A DNA stretch of 64,000 bases, taken from positions 1-64,000 of the forward strand of contig OMXO01000002.1 in the NCBI GenBank assembly GCA_900315035.1, written 5' to 3'. The notes below the pieces were generated by a model. The model did not search any database, was not told the DNA's origin, and saw only the letters and a list, made by a program, of their open reading frames with translations. Position 1 is the first letter of the stretch, and each line of letters opens with the position of its first letter. The position numbers and the translations under genes are program-made. Origin of the DNA: an uncultured Prevotella sp. GTDB taxonomy: Bacteria > Bacteroidota > Bacteroidia > Bacteroidales > Bacteroidaceae. Below, in pieces: positions 1-7,447 of this stretch.

Positions 1-44
1 CCGTAATCCTCTTCCAACAATTCCTCGAAGCTATACACCTTCAT
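1..44 (-). CDS. N-terminal fragment of a gene cut by the window edge
   Basis: Only the first 14 codons (MKVYSFEELLEEDY) and part of the next are present, read leftwards from an ATG at 44. A purine-rich ribosome-binding sequence (AGGTAGGAG) lies just upstream of that ATG. The opening residues resemble the start of XRE-type HTH antitoxins seen in Bacteroidales, but 14 residues cannot prove this and the function is left open. Confidence 0.45.
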   Translation of the reverse strand, partial: MKVYSFEELLEEDY

Positions 45-116
45 GTCTCCTACCTTTCTCATATCTTCTTGTTTTTATTCTCAAAATAATGCTTTCTAAG
101 TTCATATAGTTATTCA

Positions 117-1187
117 TTATATGCACATCTTTACAATCCAAGCCTTGAAGAATGGATCTTCTATCTCATAATCCTCTACGCGTATCACATAACCAGCCTT
201 CATCAGACGTTTGATGGCGCTGAATGTTGTACTTGTGGCCATTTGACGATTTTGCAAAGGGTTTTTGTTGTTACTCAGGCTTTGCATAATGAAGCGGTCC
301 GTGCGATTAAAACTGAGCCAAAGACGTTCGAAGTCCAAATCGTGAGTCTGTACGATGGCACTGATAGCTTCATCGACAACATTTTCGAAGTGCTTGTCAT
401 AGGTCATTATCTCCCAAACCTGTGCACTCAACTGCTGGGTGTAATAAGGATGAAGACTTGTAAAGGATAGTATCTCATCGACAATGGTGTTCAGGGATTC
501 TTTTTTCTTCAGGGGCAATCGCTCTGAGACGTAGGTTCTGAAGTCCTCATAAGGGATTTTATTCAGATGCATCAACTTTCCAAAATGATAGAAAGGAGAT
601 TTCTTTCGTTCGAAAATCTCTGTCATCATTGACTCTTGACTACCCAATAGAATATAGTTCAGTTGTCGCTGCTCTTGCATGATGGAGCGTAGTTGTTTAT
701 CCAATCCCTTGCGAATATTCATAATCTCCTGAAATTCATCGAAGACAATGATCAGCTTTTTATCTTCCGTACTTACCTTTTCTAATAGAGCCATTGCGTC
801 TTCCAGAAGGATAATGCTATCCATAACAGGCTGGAATGACACGTCAATACCATTAGTAATAGGATTAGTAGATATGGTTGGGACAATCCTGAAATGCGTC
901 ATTAAATGCTTGATGCGCTCTAATGGATACAGACGGAAAAGTCCACGCAGAATCTTTGATGCTAAATCCTCAATGCTGAGTATGTTTTGCAGATTGAGTG
1001 AAATGGAAGGACGTCCGGACGCTTTCACCGCCTTAGCCACAAGGCTTGATTTGCCAAACCTACGTGGGCTAATAAGCACCAAATGGTTCTCGCTGTCAAG
1101 CATCCTTTGGATACTTTCCAATTCGTTGACTCTGTCAGTAAAGAACTCGTCATCGACAAGTGTGCCGAACTTAAATGGATTCTTCAT
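117..1187 (-). CDS. AAA-type P-loop ATPase with C-terminal winged helix
   Basis: The 356-residue protein starts MKNPFKFG. A Walker A-like loop (SPRRFGKSS) sits near residue 40, and a Walker B (LIIVFDEFQEI) near residue 150. A sensor-like GSQESM follows, and the last 60-70 residues look like a winged helix (TSTTFSAIKRLMKAGYV). This is the layout of the archaeal-type AAA ATPase family (PF01637-like) common in Bacteroidota, whose roles are mostly unknown. The ATG at 1187 is preferred over an upstream in-frame start because the conserved FxFG...F.R.xEL segment begins right there. A possible -7 box and palindromic sites lie upstream at 1233-1275. ATP binding is near certain; the biological role is not known. 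Confidence 0.8.
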   Translation of the reverse strand: MKNPFKFGTLVDDEFFTDRVNELESIQRMLDSENHLVLISPRRFGKSSLVAKAVKASGRPSISLNLQNILSIEDLASKILRGLFRLYPLERIKHLMTHFRIVPTISTNPITNGIDVSFQPVMDSIILLEDAMALLEKVSTEDKKLIIVFDEFQEIMNIRKGLDKQLRSIMQEQRQLNYILLGSQESMMTEIFERKKSPFYHFGKLMHLNKIPYEDFRTYVSERLPLKKKESLNTIVDEILSFTSLHPYYTQQLSAQVWEIMTYDKHFENVVDEAISAIVQTHDLDFERLWLSFNRTDRFIMQSLSNNKNPLQNRQMATSTTFSAIKRLMKAGYVIRVEDYEIEDPFFKAWIVKMCI

Positions 1188-1232
1188 ATTGCATCTTTTT
1201 GTTGCAAAAATACGGAAAATGTTTGAAACCAC

Positions 1233-1275
1233 CAAAGGTTATGCGAAAATTTTCGCAACGAAATTTTTCGCAACG
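1233..1275 (-). promoter_or_regulatory. Palindrome and direct repeat upstream of the AAA ATPase gene
   Basis: A -7-like box on the minus strand (AACCTTTG, 1233-1240) abuts a perfect 14 bp palindrome, GCGAAAATTTTCGC (1243-1256). The right half of the palindrome extends into TTTTCGCAACG, which is repeated about 14 bp further on, ending at 1275. A palindrome plus a repeated half-site overlapping a promoter is typical of an operator. No protein is known to bind here. Confidence 0.4.
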
Positions 1276-1285
1276 CGTGTTAATG

Positions 1286-1684
1286 CTATTCCTCCTTGAA
1301 GGTTTTGTCTTTTTCGAAGGTGATGCCTTTGTAGAGGGCTTGGGTGCCTTCGTTGCTTTCAGGGAGGAAATGGAGACGGACACCGCGGATGTGCTTCTTG
1401 GCGCGGAAGGCCTTGGAATCATCTACCTTTTCACTCTCAATCTCCAATTTCATCATGCCCCATTCAGGAAGGCGTACTCGGTCGCCTTCGCGCAGATGAC
1501 TATTGACGACTTCTGCGACACTCATCAATACACCCTGGATGGTGCCCTCGCTGAATCCAGTGCGCTGGGCCGTTTCTTTCAAGAGCTGATTGCTCTCGAT
1601 AGTCTGATAGTGTACGGCTACTGCCTTGTACTTTCCAAAGGTTTGTAACCTTGGCTTGGTCTCTTTTTTGACTCTGTATCTCAT
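1286..1684 (-). CDS. HU-family (HU-HIG type) DNA-binding protein
   Basis: This 132-residue protein has the extended HU-like fold common in Bacteroidales: a basic N-terminus (MRYRVKKETKPR), then LLKETAQRTGFSEGTIQGVL (helical dimer region), then GDRVRLPEWG and the beta-arm region. Proteins of this type differ from canonical HU in having extra N- and C-terminal parts. The gene diverges from the primase-helicase gene at 2406, with an inverted iteron region between them. A -7 box (TATCTTTG, minus strand, 1704-1711) gives a short leader. In this context it is a plausible architectural protein for the repeat region; that role is inferred. Confidence 0.8.
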   Translation of the reverse strand: MRYRVKKETKPRLQTFGKYKAVAVHYQTIESNQLLKETAQRTGFSEGTIQGVLMSVAEVVNSHLREGDRVRLPEWGMMKLEIESEKVDDSKAFRAKKHIRGVRLHFLPESNEGTQALYKGITFEKDKTFKEE

Positions 1685-1703
1685 ACGATAGTTAATTTTG
1701 GGT

Positions 1704-1711
1704 CAAAGATA
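1704..1711 (-). promoter_or_regulatory. -7 promoter box of the HU-like gene
   Basis: TATCTTTG on the minus strand, about 20 bp upstream of the HU ATG, matches the Bacteroidetes TAnnTTTG element. No clear -33 TTTG was found at the usual spacing. Confidence 0.5.
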
Positions 1712-1823
1712 CGATTTTATGGGCAAAATGCCAAATTTTTGAGAGAATTATTAAAATCTTTTAGAAAATCAATTCTTTTGAGCCGTTTTTGTCTCTAAAA
1801 TTTTTTTTGAAAATTGCATATAC

Positions 1824-1927
1824 TAACTACATAACTACATAATTTCAGTGTATTTGCCTGATTATAAGAGTAATATATTCTATTTTTACCTACATAATAA
1901 CTACATATAACTACATGCTAACTACAT
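1824..1927. repeat. Left iteron array (TAACTACAT)
   Basis: Perfect TAACTACAT copies lie at 1824-1832, 1832-1840, 1898-1906, 1908-1916 and 1919-1927. A variant ACCTACAT sits at 1888-1895. The copies form two clusters (two copies, then four) spaced 8-11 bp apart. They are the reverse complement of the right array at 2198-2321. The flanking sequence, about 1720-1900, is strongly AT-rich. Confidence 0.85.
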
Positions 1928-2034
1928 AAATTCGACGAAAATCCTGCCGAAACGCGTGTTTCTTAAGGATTACATAGGGGGCTAGCACGATGAAAGATAC
2001 GTATTTTCAAGTTTTAAAGGTAATGATAGTTTCG

Positions 2035-2117
2035 AAATTCTCTAGAGAATTTATTGCTGGGATACGTTATCGATGTTGCTGGATAGGGATGTAAGCATCA
2101 AATTCTCTAGAGAATTT
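2035..2117. repeat. Two identical 18 bp palindromes between the iteron arrays
   Basis: AAATTCTCTAGAGAATTT occurs at 2035-2052 and again at 2100-2117. Each copy is a perfect palindrome, and the two centres are 65 bp apart. Their midpoint (about 2076) lies close to the symmetry centre of the flanking iteron arrays. They could be operator or nuclease/recombinase sites; this is an inference from symmetry. Confidence 0.85.
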
Positions 2118-2197
2118 TCCTGTATCCTTAGTCCTGAAATCTGCGGAGTGGCTTTTGCGATTTTGCTGCATAGAGGGCTGGACTTGGTGAATATGCT

Positions 2198-2321
2198 ATG
2201 TAGTTAACATGTAGTTAGCATGTAGTTTTATGTAGTTATATGTAGTTATTATGTAGGTCAAATTTCGCTAAAATCCCTTTGTTTAAAGGCTTTTGCGGCG
2301 ATTCTATGTAGTTATGTAGGT
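2198..2321. repeat. Right iteron array (ATGTAGTTA), inverted relative to the left array
   Basis: ATGTAGTTA occurs at 2198-2206, 2209-2217, 2230-2238, 2240-2248 and 2306-2314. A near copy (ATGTAGTTT) is at 2220-2228, and ATGTAGGT variants are at 2251-2258 and 2314-2321. The order, several copies ending in the GG variant and then an outlying pair, mirrors the left array. The outlying pair ends 50 bp before the -7 box of the primase-helicase gene, so whatever binds here may also control that gene. Confidence 0.85.
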
Positions 2322-2371
2322 AAAAACCAAAAACTTTTTCGAAAATTTATAGTTTTCTGCCGTAAATTTTG

Positions 2372-2379
2372 TACCTTTG
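2372..2379 (+). promoter_or_regulatory. -7 promoter box of the primase-helicase gene
   Basis: TACCTTTG lies 26 bp upstream of the ATG at 2406 and matches the Bacteroidetes TAnnTTTG box. No good -33 element was seen at the usual distance, which may mean that activation depends on factors bound at the adjacent iterons. Confidence 0.5.
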
Positions 2380-2405
2380 TAGGCCAAATCTACAACAAAC
2401 AAATC

Positions 2406-4550
2406 ATGAATGTAACATTACTCAAAAAAGACGGTAAAAAAGAAGTTATCAATCGTGTGGAACTGCCTGCGATGGCGAATGCCATCAAGACAGGCCTGAT
2501 TGAGAAGACAGTCAAGCATACGCGCGAACTATATCATCTGATGAATCCGCATCGGCTGCCCGACGGTCAGGTCTCAACCAACTGGGAAGGTGGCGTCAAG
2601 TTGCCTCGTGTCTGCTTCGCGGCTGACTATGTGAAGCGGAAGGACGATTGGAAAATGATGGCCTATAATGGTCTGGTGGTATTGGAGGTGAACGATCTGC
2701 AAACCTATGAGAAAGCGGTGGAAATCAGAGAGTTGGCCAAGAAACTGCCTGAGACGATGCTCTGCTTCCTGGGAGGATCGGGTAGGAGTGTGAAAATCGT
2801 GTGCCGCGGAGAATTGTATCACCAAGATGGTGCAAGTGGGAAAGACGATGTGGAAAAACTGCCGAAGAACGAGGCTGACATCCGTCAGTTCCACCTTAAT
2901 TTATATAATACGGCGCGAAGGGCTTATCAGAGTCAGTTTGGTTTCGACATCGAGTTCTTGGAGCCGCGTCTCGACAGAACGGTGTATATGAGTGCCGACC
3001 CAGAGGCGGTTTTCAATGCTGAGGCCCGACCGTTCTATGCGGATACGGAGCAGCACGAGTTACCTCAGCCTGTAGCGATCAGTCGTGAGGAAGACCATCT
3101 GATGCCTGGGCGTACCGTCACCCGGACGTATCATCTGAACTGGACGTTTATCGTGGAGACGGTGATGGGCCACTATTTCGAACTGCCCGATGAGGATAGG
3201 GAGGCGACACTGCTGATGCAGATAGCCTCGATGTGTCTCGACCAAGGCATTCCCAAGGCGCATGCCCAGGGACTGACGATGCTGCATCCTGTGCTGAATC
3301 GTGATAAGTTGCTGGTAGAGAAGATTTTCCAGACGGTCTATAGCGTGGCTGAGCAGGAGGAATATCGCAAGAAACACAAGATCCGCCCGATGAAAAGTGT
3401 GCCTGAGGATACGATTCAGGCGATGAAGACGGAGATATTCCTCAACTCGAACTATGAGATGCGCAAGAATCTGCTGACGGGTGTGGCCGAGTATCGTGAG
3501 AAGTTCAGCGATGACCAGCGTTTCGAGCCTCTGACGGAAGAGGTGCGTAACGATATGACACTGAGAGCCACAGAGTTAGGACTGAAATCGTGGGACCGCG
3601 ACGTGAACCGCTTCATCGACTCGACGCGCATCGAGCAATACGACCCTGTGAACACTTGGCTCGACAATTTGCCTAAGTGGGATGGGCATGATTACATCGC
3701 AGATTTGGCAGCCCGCGTGCCTACGGATCAGCCGCATTGGGAGAAGTATCTGAAGTTCTGGATGACAGGTATGGTGGCTCAGTGGCGTGAGAGCGATAAA
3801 CAGTTGACAGGCAATGCGTTGACACCGCTTCTGATAGGTCGTCAGGGTTGTGGAAAGACGCGCTTCTGCAAGATTATCCTGCCTCCAGAACTGCGCGATT
3901 ACTATAACGACAAGTTGAACTTCAAGAACGAGTTTGACCTGAATATCGCGCTGACGAGTTTTGCGCTGATCAATATCGATGAGTTCGACAAGACCTCTAA
4001 CTCGCAGCAGATCGTGCTGAAATACCTGCTGTCGTCGAGCGATGTGAAGTTCCGTCCGCCATACGGCAAGACCATCAAGCAGTATCGTCGTTATACCTCG
4101 TTTATCGGCACTACTAACCAGCCGAAGCCATTGGTGGATCCAACGGGCTCGCGACGTTTCGTCTGTGTGGGCGTCAATGGGAATATCAATTTCGAGGATA
4201 ACCTTGACCATGAACAGCTCTTCGCTCAGGCCCTGCATCTGTTCAATAACCACGAGCGATTCTGGCTGAACGATGATGAGATCCGGACGCTCATCGAGGA
4301 GAACGAACCCTTCCAGAAGCTGAACGACCTGGTGGAGATGATTGGTGAGACCTTCCGGCGCCCGAAGGAGACTGAACAAGGCCAGTGGTGGAGTCTGGGC
4401 GACATCAGCACTCTGTTAGCTCAGCGCTATGCCAATTTCGACCCCGAGACTTCTTTCCGGAAAATAGGAAACGCTCTCAACGATGTCCAGTTCAACTTCA
4501 AGAGCAAGCGCACGATGAAGCACATGGAGTACTGGCTGATAGAAAAATGA
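2406..4550 (+). CDS. Primase-helicase of the BT4734/VirE type
   Basis: This 714-residue protein has two parts. The N-terminal roughly 330 residues match the BT4734-like/VirE N-terminal domain, a primase-like fold; visible signs are LVVLEVNDL near residue 95 and CFLGGSGRSVKIVCR near residue 125. The C-terminal half is a VirE-type P-loop helicase or ATPase: Walker A GRQGCGKTRFCKI near 480, Walker B LINIDEFDKTS near 525, and the sensor segment FIGTTNQPKPLVDPTGSRRF near 565. Such proteins resemble replication initiator-helicases of phages and integrated elements. It stands beside an HU-like gene and an inverted iteron block that looks like an origin. Its stop overlaps the next start (ATGA), so the two are translationally coupled. 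The domain call is firm; the replication role is inferred. Confidence 0.85.
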   Translation: MNVTLLKKDGKKEVINRVELPAMANAIKTGLIEKTVKHTRELYHLMNPHRLPDGQVSTNWEGGVKLPRVCFAADYVKRKDDWKMMAYNGLVVLEVNDLQTYEKAVEIRELAKKLPETMLCFLGGSGRSVKIVCRGELYHQDGASGKDDVEKLPKNEADIRQFHLNLYNTARRAYQSQFGFDIEFLEPRLDRTVYMSADPEAVFNAEARPFYADTEQHELPQPVAISREEDHLMPGRTVTRTYHLNWTFIVETVMGHYFELPDEDREATLLMQIASMCLDQGIPKAHAQGLTMLHPVLNRDKLLVEKIFQTVYSVAEQEEYRKKHKIRPMKSVPEDTIQAMKTEIFLNSNYEMRKNLLTGVAEYREKFSDDQRFEPLTEEVRNDMTLRATELGLKSWDRDVNRFIDSTRIEQYDPVNTWLDNLPKWDGHDYIADLAARVPTDQPHWEKYLKFWMTGMVAQWRESDKQLTGNALTPLLIGRQGCGKTRFCKIILPPELRDYYNDKLNFKNEFDLNIALTSFALINIDEFDKTSNSQQIVLKYLLSSSDVKFRPPYGKTIKQYRRYTSFIGTTNQPKPLVDPTGSRRFVCVGVNGNINFEDNLDHEQLFAQALHLFNNHERFWLNDDEIRTLIEENEPFQKLNDLVEMIGETFRRPKETEQGQWWSLGDISTLLAQRYANFDPETSFRKIGNALNDVQFNFKSKRTMKHMEYWLIEK

Positions 4551-5194
4551 GTAAAAAAACAGACAAGTATATGAAACATCGTGAGATTTACAATAGTGCC
4601 CAACTGATGGAAACGATTCAGGAGATAGGTTTCCTGCCGTTGTTGGACAGTGGTATCAGAGGCTATTCGGCTGAGGAGATGGTGGCTGACGACTGCCGTT
4701 ATGTGATACTGCCCGATGGCGGCTGGGACTGGCCGTTGTGGAAGTGGAAGGGTCAGATTATCACAGAGGGTAACTGTGTCTATGGCAAATTCTTCGCTGG
4801 GAAGGCAGGCTTCATCAGTCGCGAGTGGTGGCCGGATTTCTGCAACTATCGTCGCCATCTGCATCCTGTGCCAGAAGAGGGTACCATCGAAGATACGATA
4901 TTGTTCACTTTACAGGAACAAGGATCTCTGATCACACGCGAACTGCGTGCTGCCTGTGGATTCAACGGGCCAAAGATGCGCAGTCGGTTTGATGGTTATG
5001 TCACTCGTCTGCAGGCTGCCTGTCGTGTCATCACGGAAGGCTGGGCTCTGCTGACCACACCCGAACTGCTGATAGGCCGTGAGGCTTGTCTGACAAACAG
5101 GACTCCCGAGGAATCCTTCCAACGCATGGCGGAACATCTGACGCGGCTGTTGCCCACTGCAACGGAGACACAAATCAGAAAACTACTGAAATAG
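4547..5194 (+). CDS. AlkZ-related winged-helix protein
   Basis: This 215-residue protein starts at the ATG that overlaps the upstream stop (ATGA at 4547). The start is chosen for that coupling and because MSKKTDKY begins the conserved protein. The sequence, with a WDWPLWKWKGQII core, CVYGKFFAGKAGFISREWWPDF and a C-terminal helical region, resembles the short AlkZ-related proteins of Bacteroidales, distant relatives of the YcaQ/AlkZ DNA-glycosylase family. The catalytic QxQ/QxD motif of true AlkZ enzymes was not recognised, so glycosylase activity is uncertain. Coupling to the primase-helicase suggests a shared task on DNA. Confidence 0.6.
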   Translation: MSKKTDKYMKHREIYNSAQLMETIQEIGFLPLLDSGIRGYSAEEMVADDCRYVILPDGGWDWPLWKWKGQIITEGNCVYGKFFAGKAGFISREWWPDFCNYRRHLHPVPEEGTIEDTILFTLQEQGSLITRELRAACGFNGPKMRSRFDGYVTRLQAACRVITEGWALLTTPELLIGREACLTNRTPEESFQRMAEHLTRLLPTATETQIRKLLK

Positions 5195-5279
5195 ATTCTG
5201 TTCTCATCGCAGTAGCAACATTTCGCATGATTCCTACGTCTAACAAATATGAATTTTTCATTTAAACAGGAGAAAAATT

Positions 5280-5353
5280 GTGAGAAATTTTGAAACTTTG
5301 CCCCCAAGACCCATACGCCACAGGGCTATGAGAACCTGGAGGCCAAGCGTGTG
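5280..5353 (+). pseudogene. Remnant 5' part of the rubredoxin-tailed gene
   Basis: A good ribosome-binding site (CAGGAG) precedes a GTG at 5280 that opens with MRNFETL. The frame then runs into stop TGA at 5352-5354. A different frame, open from 5294, reads continuously ([17 protein letters not shown]...) into the rubredoxin domain. The simplest reading is one longer protein that lost internal sequence near CTTTGCCCCC (about 5296-5305), leaving the first codons and the tail in different frames. What the lost domain was is unknown; flavin-reductase or nitroreductase proteins with rubredoxin tails are candidates only. Confidence 0.45.
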
Positions 5354-5554
5354 ATGGATTTGGACAATCCCGTACCGACGGTGTTGGCAGAGATAGATTT
5401 CTCCCAAAAAGAAGATTCCGGCAAGTATATTTGCTCTGTCTGTGGCTATCTTTATGATCCAGCCGAACACGATGGCGTTGCTTTCGAGGACCTGCCAGAT
5501 GACTGGCGCTGCCCGCGCTGCAAACAGCCGAAGACGAAGTTCAATAAAGCATAA
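5354..5554 (+). CDS. Rubredoxin domain protein (probably the tail of a truncated larger protein)
   Basis: The 66-residue product carries a complete rubredoxin iron site, with two Cys pairs in [17 protein letters not shown] and WRCPRCKQP. Rubredoxins are small one-electron carriers, typically pairing with oxygen- or peroxide-reducing flavoproteins. The domain is preceded in frame by about 20 further residues back to 5294 with no start codon ([16 protein letters not shown]), so the ATG at 5354 (or GTG at 5351) may not be the original start. No ribosome-binding site is obvious at 5354. The Fe site is certain; independent expression is doubtful. Confidence 0.6.
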   Translation: MDLDNPVPTVLAEIDFSQKEDSGKYICSVCGYLYDPAEHDGVAFEDLPDDWRCPRCKQPKTKFNKA

Positions 5555-5573
5555 AACGCATTAACAACTTTTT

Positions 5574-6677
5574 ATGGACAGAAGTCAGGAAATCATCCGT
5601 ACCAGTTGGATTGGTATTATAGCTAATGTGCTGTTGGCGGGCTTCAAGGCCGCAGTAGGTATTCTGGCCAGTAGTGTGGCCATCGTGATGGATGCTGTCA
5701 ACAACCTGAGCGATGCACTGTCGAGTGTCATCACCATCGTGGGTACGAAACTCTCACAGCGCCCTGCCGACAGGAAGCATCCTTTCGGTTTCGGGCGCAT
5801 CGAGTATTTCAGCGCCATCATCATCGCCGTCATTGTGCTGTCGGCGGGTATCACCTCACTCATCGAGTCGGTGAAGAAAATCTTCGACCCTACGGAGCCT
5901 TCATACACCACAACCACACTCGTGGTTATCGTGGTGGCCATCGTAGTAAAGCTCATTCTTGGCCAGTATGTCAAGCGCAAGGGTGAACAGCTGAAGAGTG
6001 ACGCGCTGATAGCTTCCGGCTCGGATGCGCTGTTTGATGCGGTTATCACGCTGGCAACGCTCGTCTCGGCTGGTGTCATGCTGCTGTGGGGCGTGTCGCT
6101 CGATGGCATCTTGGGTGCACTGATTTCCATTGTGATCATCAAGGCTGGTATTGAGATGCTGGCTTCGCCTGTCAATGAACTGCTGGGTACGAGCATTTCG
6201 GCTGACTATGCCAAACAGATTCAGAAGGAGGTTTCCGACTTCGAAGGCGTTCATGGTGTGTTCGACTTGATACTGCATAACTACGGCCCTGATGTGAAGA
6301 TCGGTTCACTGCACATCAACGTTTATGACACCATGTCGGCTCACGACATCCATGGGCTTACTCGTAAGATTACCATGCAGATGTACGAGCATCACGGTAT
6401 TATCATGACGGTGGGAGTCTATGCCGTCGCCACAGGCGAGAACCGTCGTACTGAGTTGCAGTCGAAGGTAATGCAGAGTCTAGCTGCCCACAAGGATATT
6501 GTTCAGGTGCATGGTTTCTACTATTCAGAGAAAGAAAAATATCTCTCTATCGATATCGTACCTGATATTTCCGTTCATGATGACGCTGCCCTCGTCAGCC
6601 AACTTACCAATGAGATACAACCTCTGGTGCCTGACACGCAGGTTGCTGTTGTCGTGGACCATAATTATACAGAATAA
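5574..6677 (+). CDS. Cation diffusion facilitator (CDF) family transporter
   Basis: This 367-residue membrane protein has the usual six-helix CDF core followed by a cytoplasmic domain. The metal site in TM2 reads MDAVNNLSD (N43xxxD47, where zinc CDFs have HxxxD), and TM5 reads SDALFDAV (DxxxD). The family hallmark KHPFGFGR lies in the TM2-TM3 loop. CDFs export divalent metals (Zn, Fe, Mn, Co) in exchange for protons. The N/D pattern does not fix the substrate. The C-terminal part (about 210-300) is the ferredoxin-like dimerisation domain, followed by a further 70 residues. The gene starts 19 bp after the rubredoxin stop, so the two may be co-transcribed. Confidence 0.85.
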   Translation: MDRSQEIIRTSWIGIIANVLLAGFKAAVGILASSVAIVMDAVNNLSDALSSVITIVGTKLSQRPADRKHPFGFGRIEYFSAIIIAVIVLSAGITSLIESVKKIFDPTEPSYTTTTLVVIVVAIVVKLILGQYVKRKGEQLKSDALIASGSDALFDAVITLATLVSAGVMLLWGVSLDGILGALISIVIIKAGIEMLASPVNELLGTSISADYAKQIQKEVSDFEGVHGVFDLILHNYGPDVKIGSLHINVYDTMSAHDIHGLTRKITMQMYEHHGIIMTVGVYAVATGENRRTELQSKVMQSLAAHKDIVQVHGFYYSEKEKYLSIDIVPDISVHDDAALVSQLTNEIQPLVPDTQVAVVVDHNYTE

Positions 6678-6699
6678 TCCTGTATCGCTCTGTTCTCGC

Positions 6700-6966
6700 T
6701 TAATCGCAGCCTTTCGCCAATCTGTCCAACAGTGCCTGACAGCCCTCCAGCACGTCGCGCCAAGTGGCCTCGAAGTTGCCTGTGTACCAAGGGTCGGCCA
6801 CGTCACCAGGCCGTTTGGTGAAGTCCATCAGCATCACGATCTTCCCTTCTGGGTCGCCACCGCAGATGTTTCGCATGTTGCGGATGTTCCACGAGTCCGC
6901 CATCGGGCTTCGGCAGATGTTCCCGTGGCAGACGAATAGTATTCTATGTTTTGCTTCGTTATCCAT
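6700..6966 (-). pseudogene. Low-molecular-weight protein tyrosine phosphatase with internal deletion
   Basis: The 88-residue frame starts with the LMW-PTP active-site loop (FVCHGNICRSPMA, CX5R). It then jumps directly to the C-terminal third (DSWNIRNMRNICGGD and the general-acid segment GDVADPWYTGNF). Intact family members have about 150-160 residues, so roughly 70 residues between the P-loop and the DSWN segment are missing, in frame. The deleted part forms the core beta strands, so the product should not fold normally. Its promoter (-7 TACCTTTG, minus strand, 6990-6997) is intact. It is either a true deletion or an assembly collapse. Confidence 0.75.
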
Positions 6967-6989
6967 TATCGATTAAAATCTTGTATCGG

Positions 6990-7014
6990 CAAAGGTACGA
7001 TTTTCTATCGAAAC
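6990..7014 (-). promoter_or_regulatory. Promoter segment of the phosphatase gene, duplicated at 7453-7477
   Basis: The minus-strand -7 box TACCTTTG (6990-6997) is embedded in a 25 bp segment that recurs at 7453-7477 with only two mismatches. There it sits in front of a candidate small RNA on the same strand. Confidence 0.55.
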
Positions 7015-7270
7015 ATCCACGATATTTAGCAAAAGAATGTCAAATACTTGGCATTTGCAATGTACTTTTTCCCATATTTGTTTAATATCAGTTTTTTGTC
7101 ATCATTATAGTTCACTTTAGCGTCATTTATAGTTTGGTACAAATATGGAACAAAAAATAGCCCTCTATTAAGCACTTTCTCAATTTCCCAAAATATCCAA
7201 AAACGTGGCGCATGTTTTCGTCCATGTACCACGTTTCTACTATATTTCCTAGTATTTCAGTGCTTTTGAG

Positions 7271-7447
7271 GGCTACAAAAAAACGGATGCCGATCGCTGT
7301 CAGCACCCGTTATATAGATCGGAGTTAAGCTATTCTACTTGACCTCCTCGAATGAGACATTCATTGATTTACAACTACTTGCGTGAGCCTGGTGTTTCAA
7401 TGTCGCAAAATGCTGATAAGCATCCGTGTAGCAAACATCTAACAACC
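7271..7447 (-). ncRNA. Candidate structured small RNA, about 175 nt
   Basis: A minus-strand -7 box (TACCTTTG, 7453-7460) predicts a start near 7446. The transcript ends at a hairpin followed by seven U (7277-7310). The 5' region (7427-7420, ACGGAUGC) is perfectly complementary to the 3' arm of that hairpin (7290-7283). Flanking GCUAC/GUAGC and UCAGC/GCUGA pairs extend this into a long end-to-end stem, resembling the closed ends of 6S-type RNAs. Internal hairpins (AUGCU/AGCAU and GAAUG/CAUUC) are also visible. No reading frame longer than about 13 codons from an ATG fits. Identity is unknown; a Bacteroidetes 6S-like RNA is one possibility. Confidence 0.5.
7277..7310 (-). terminator. Rho-independent terminator of the candidate small RNA
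   Basis: Arms at 7303-7310 and 7283-7290 form an 8 bp stem with one G-U pair on the minus strand. Seven U follow (A-tract at 7277-7283 of the plus strand). Confidence 0.65.

Noticed and set aside
1824..2321. Possible CRISPR or transposon ends
   Set aside because: Repeats are 9-mers with very short variable gaps, no transposase is present, and the symmetry is internal rather than at element borders.
3576..4379. 267-codon minus-strand open frame inside the primase-helicase gene
   Set aside because: It is antisense to well-conserved Walker motifs and has no features of its own.
5585..6196. 203-codon minus-strand frame opposite the CDF gene
   Set aside because: Ser/Thr/Met-rich antisense shadow of membrane-helix codons.
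7026..7232. 68-codon minus-strand open frame
   Set aside because: No ribosome-binding site, an aromatic/Lys-rich composition typical of AT-rich noncoding DNA, and no recognisable motif.
7275..7447. Short C-terminal protein remnant ending SFEEVK on the minus strand
   Set aside because: It superficially resembles the DnaK tail, but there is no start codon in a suitable place, and the promoter, terminator and pairing pattern fit an RNA better.
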